Below are positions 5,149-5,515 of a stretch of 5,515 nucleotides of DNA, in pieces (the first letter of the stretch is position 1; each line of letters begins with the position of its first letter). The notes beneath the pieces were generated by a model that had not been told where the DNA came from, made no database searches, and saw only the letters and a program-made list of their open reading frames with translations. The position numbers were made by a program, and so were the translations under genes. This DNA is from Lactobacillales bacterium (GTDB taxonomy: Bacteria > Bacillota > Bacilli > Lactobacillales > Vagococcaceae). The stretch covers positions 1-5,515 of the forward strand of contig JAATEZ010000118.1 of NCBI GenBank assembly GCA_015655485.1, in the 5' to 3' direction.

Positions 5149-5249
5149 TAAAAACAAATAAATGGCATTTCAAGCTTTTTTTAGATTCTAAGTCAAAACT
5201 TATATAAATTAATGAGTTAATAAATTTCACAGTAAAAGAACATTTGTTT
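5149..5249. other. AT-rich gap between terminator and rRNA promoters
   Basis: No reading frame with a ribosome binding site, no RNA gene and no repeat is visible here. The DNA has A- and T-tracts, and its right part could act as UP-element-like sequence for the first rRNA promoter. Nothing more specific can be supported. Confidence 0.5.
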
Positions 5250-5279
5250 TTGACAAAAAATTAATCAGAAAAATATAAA
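5250..5279 (+). promoter_or_regulatory. rRNA operon promoter P1 (candidate)
   Basis: A perfect TTGACA (5250-5255) is followed after 18 bases by TATAAA (5274-5279), 5 of 6 to consensus. Upstream DNA is AT-rich. It reads toward the rRNA leader. Confidence 0.65.
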
Positions 5280-5286
5280 AAAATCA

Positions 5287-5316
5287 TTGACAGATGGAAA
5301 AAAAGTATGATAAACT
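5287..5316 (+). promoter_or_regulatory. rRNA operon promoter P2 (candidate, -10 ambiguous)
   Basis: A perfect TTGACA (5287-5292) stands 37 bp after that of P1. The best-looking -10, TATGAT (5306-5311), is only 13 bases away, which is too close. GATAAA (5309-5314, 16-base spacer) or TAAACT (5311-5316, 18-base spacer) fit the distance but match less well. The promoter may be weak or partly degraded. Confidence 0.45.
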
Positions 5317-5394
5317 ACATAAGCTATCAGATAAGAAATAACATGCAAAGTAATGTTTTTGTTATTTTTATTTGAAAATAAATCAAAAAACTTG

Positions 5395-5423
5395 TTGACA
5401 AAAAAAACACGAGATGGTATGAT
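5395..5423 (+). promoter_or_regulatory. Main rRNA operon promoter P3
   Basis: A perfect TTGACA (5395-5400), a 17-base spacer and TATGAT (5418-5423) with an extended-10 TGG just before it make a near-ideal sigma-A promoter. The expected start is the G at 5430. Firmicutes rRNA promoters commonly start with GTP and respond to the GTP level during the stringent response, and this one fits that pattern. Confidence 0.88.
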
Positions 5424-5429
5424 TTATAA

Positions 5430-5515
5430 GTTGCTGCAAGGCAAACAAGTAGACCTTTGAAAACTGAACAATGTAAGACGAACCAAATGTGTAGGGCGTT
5501 TTTACGCAAGTAAAA
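5430..5515 (+). promoter_or_regulatory. 16S rRNA leader with boxA-like antitermination element
   Basis: From the expected start at 5430 the transcript carries GACCTTTGAAAACTGAACA (5452-5470), the boxA-containing leader motif seen before 16S genes and in rRNA spacers of Bacillus and the Lactobacillales. It recruits Nus factors and lies near RNase processing stems. A small GCGT-TTTT-ACGC hairpin follows (5496-5507). The mature 16S 5' end is not reached, so the rRNA gene itself is outside the window. Confidence 0.85.

Noticed and set aside
5327..5509. Open frame of 60 codons on the minus strand
   Set aside because: It overlaps the rRNA promoter and leader and consists of low-complexity hydrophobic codons from A/T-rich DNA.

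Overview
This window looks like an ordinary chromosomal stretch of a low-GC Gram-positive bacterium of the order Lactobacillales. The Enterococcaceae or Carnobacteriaceae are the best guess. The reasons are AT-rich DNA, strong AGGAGG-type ribosome binding sites, Firmicutes protein families (a YumC-type reductase, a CvfD/GSP13 S1 protein, a cyclophilin with the Lactobacillales insertion), and an rRNA leader carrying the CTTTGAAAACTGAACA motif typical of these bacteria. The species cannot be fixed from the sequence alone.

Layout: positions 1-179 hold an unusual repeat in which a 54-bp sequence occurs twice with a 125-bp period. The DNA between the copies is an imperfect inverted copy of the same sequence, so two mutually exclusive long hairpins are possible. 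The repeat runs into the last codons of a leftward ferredoxin/flavodoxin-NADP+ reductase gene (yumC type, 170-1171). After a 218-bp divergent region come two rightward genes 35 bp apart, probably one operon: a cytoplasmic cyclophilin prolyl isomerase (1390-1980) and a ROK-family sugar kinase, probably fructokinase (2016-2882). A bidirectional stem-loop (2893-2944) separates the kinase from a convergent PatB/MalY-type PLP-dependent C-S lyase or aminotransferase (2957-4123, minus strand). A 142-bp divergent promoter region follows.

Next come two small rightward genes: a CvfD/GSP13-type S1 RNA-binding protein (4266-4646) and a 122-residue protein of unknown function that resembles a Nudix fold without its catalytic motif (4716-5084). 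A very stable 23-bp hairpin (5096-5148) closes this unit. The rest, 5149-5515, has no protein gene. It is the control region of an rRNA operon: three TTGACA boxes, the last in an almost ideal promoter (5395-5423), then the 16S leader with its boxA-like element. The mature 16S gene lies beyond the right edge.

The genes do not form one pathway; they are housekeeping and metabolic functions (flavin redox chemistry, protein folding, sugar phosphorylation, sulfur amino acid metabolism, translation-linked RNA binding) next to an rrn operon. I see no defence island, CRISPR array, transposase or new multi-gene system. The most unusual items are the arm/anti-arm/arm repeat at the left edge, the degenerate Nudix-like protein, and two CodY-box-like sequences, one in front of yumC and one in front of the Nudix-like gene.
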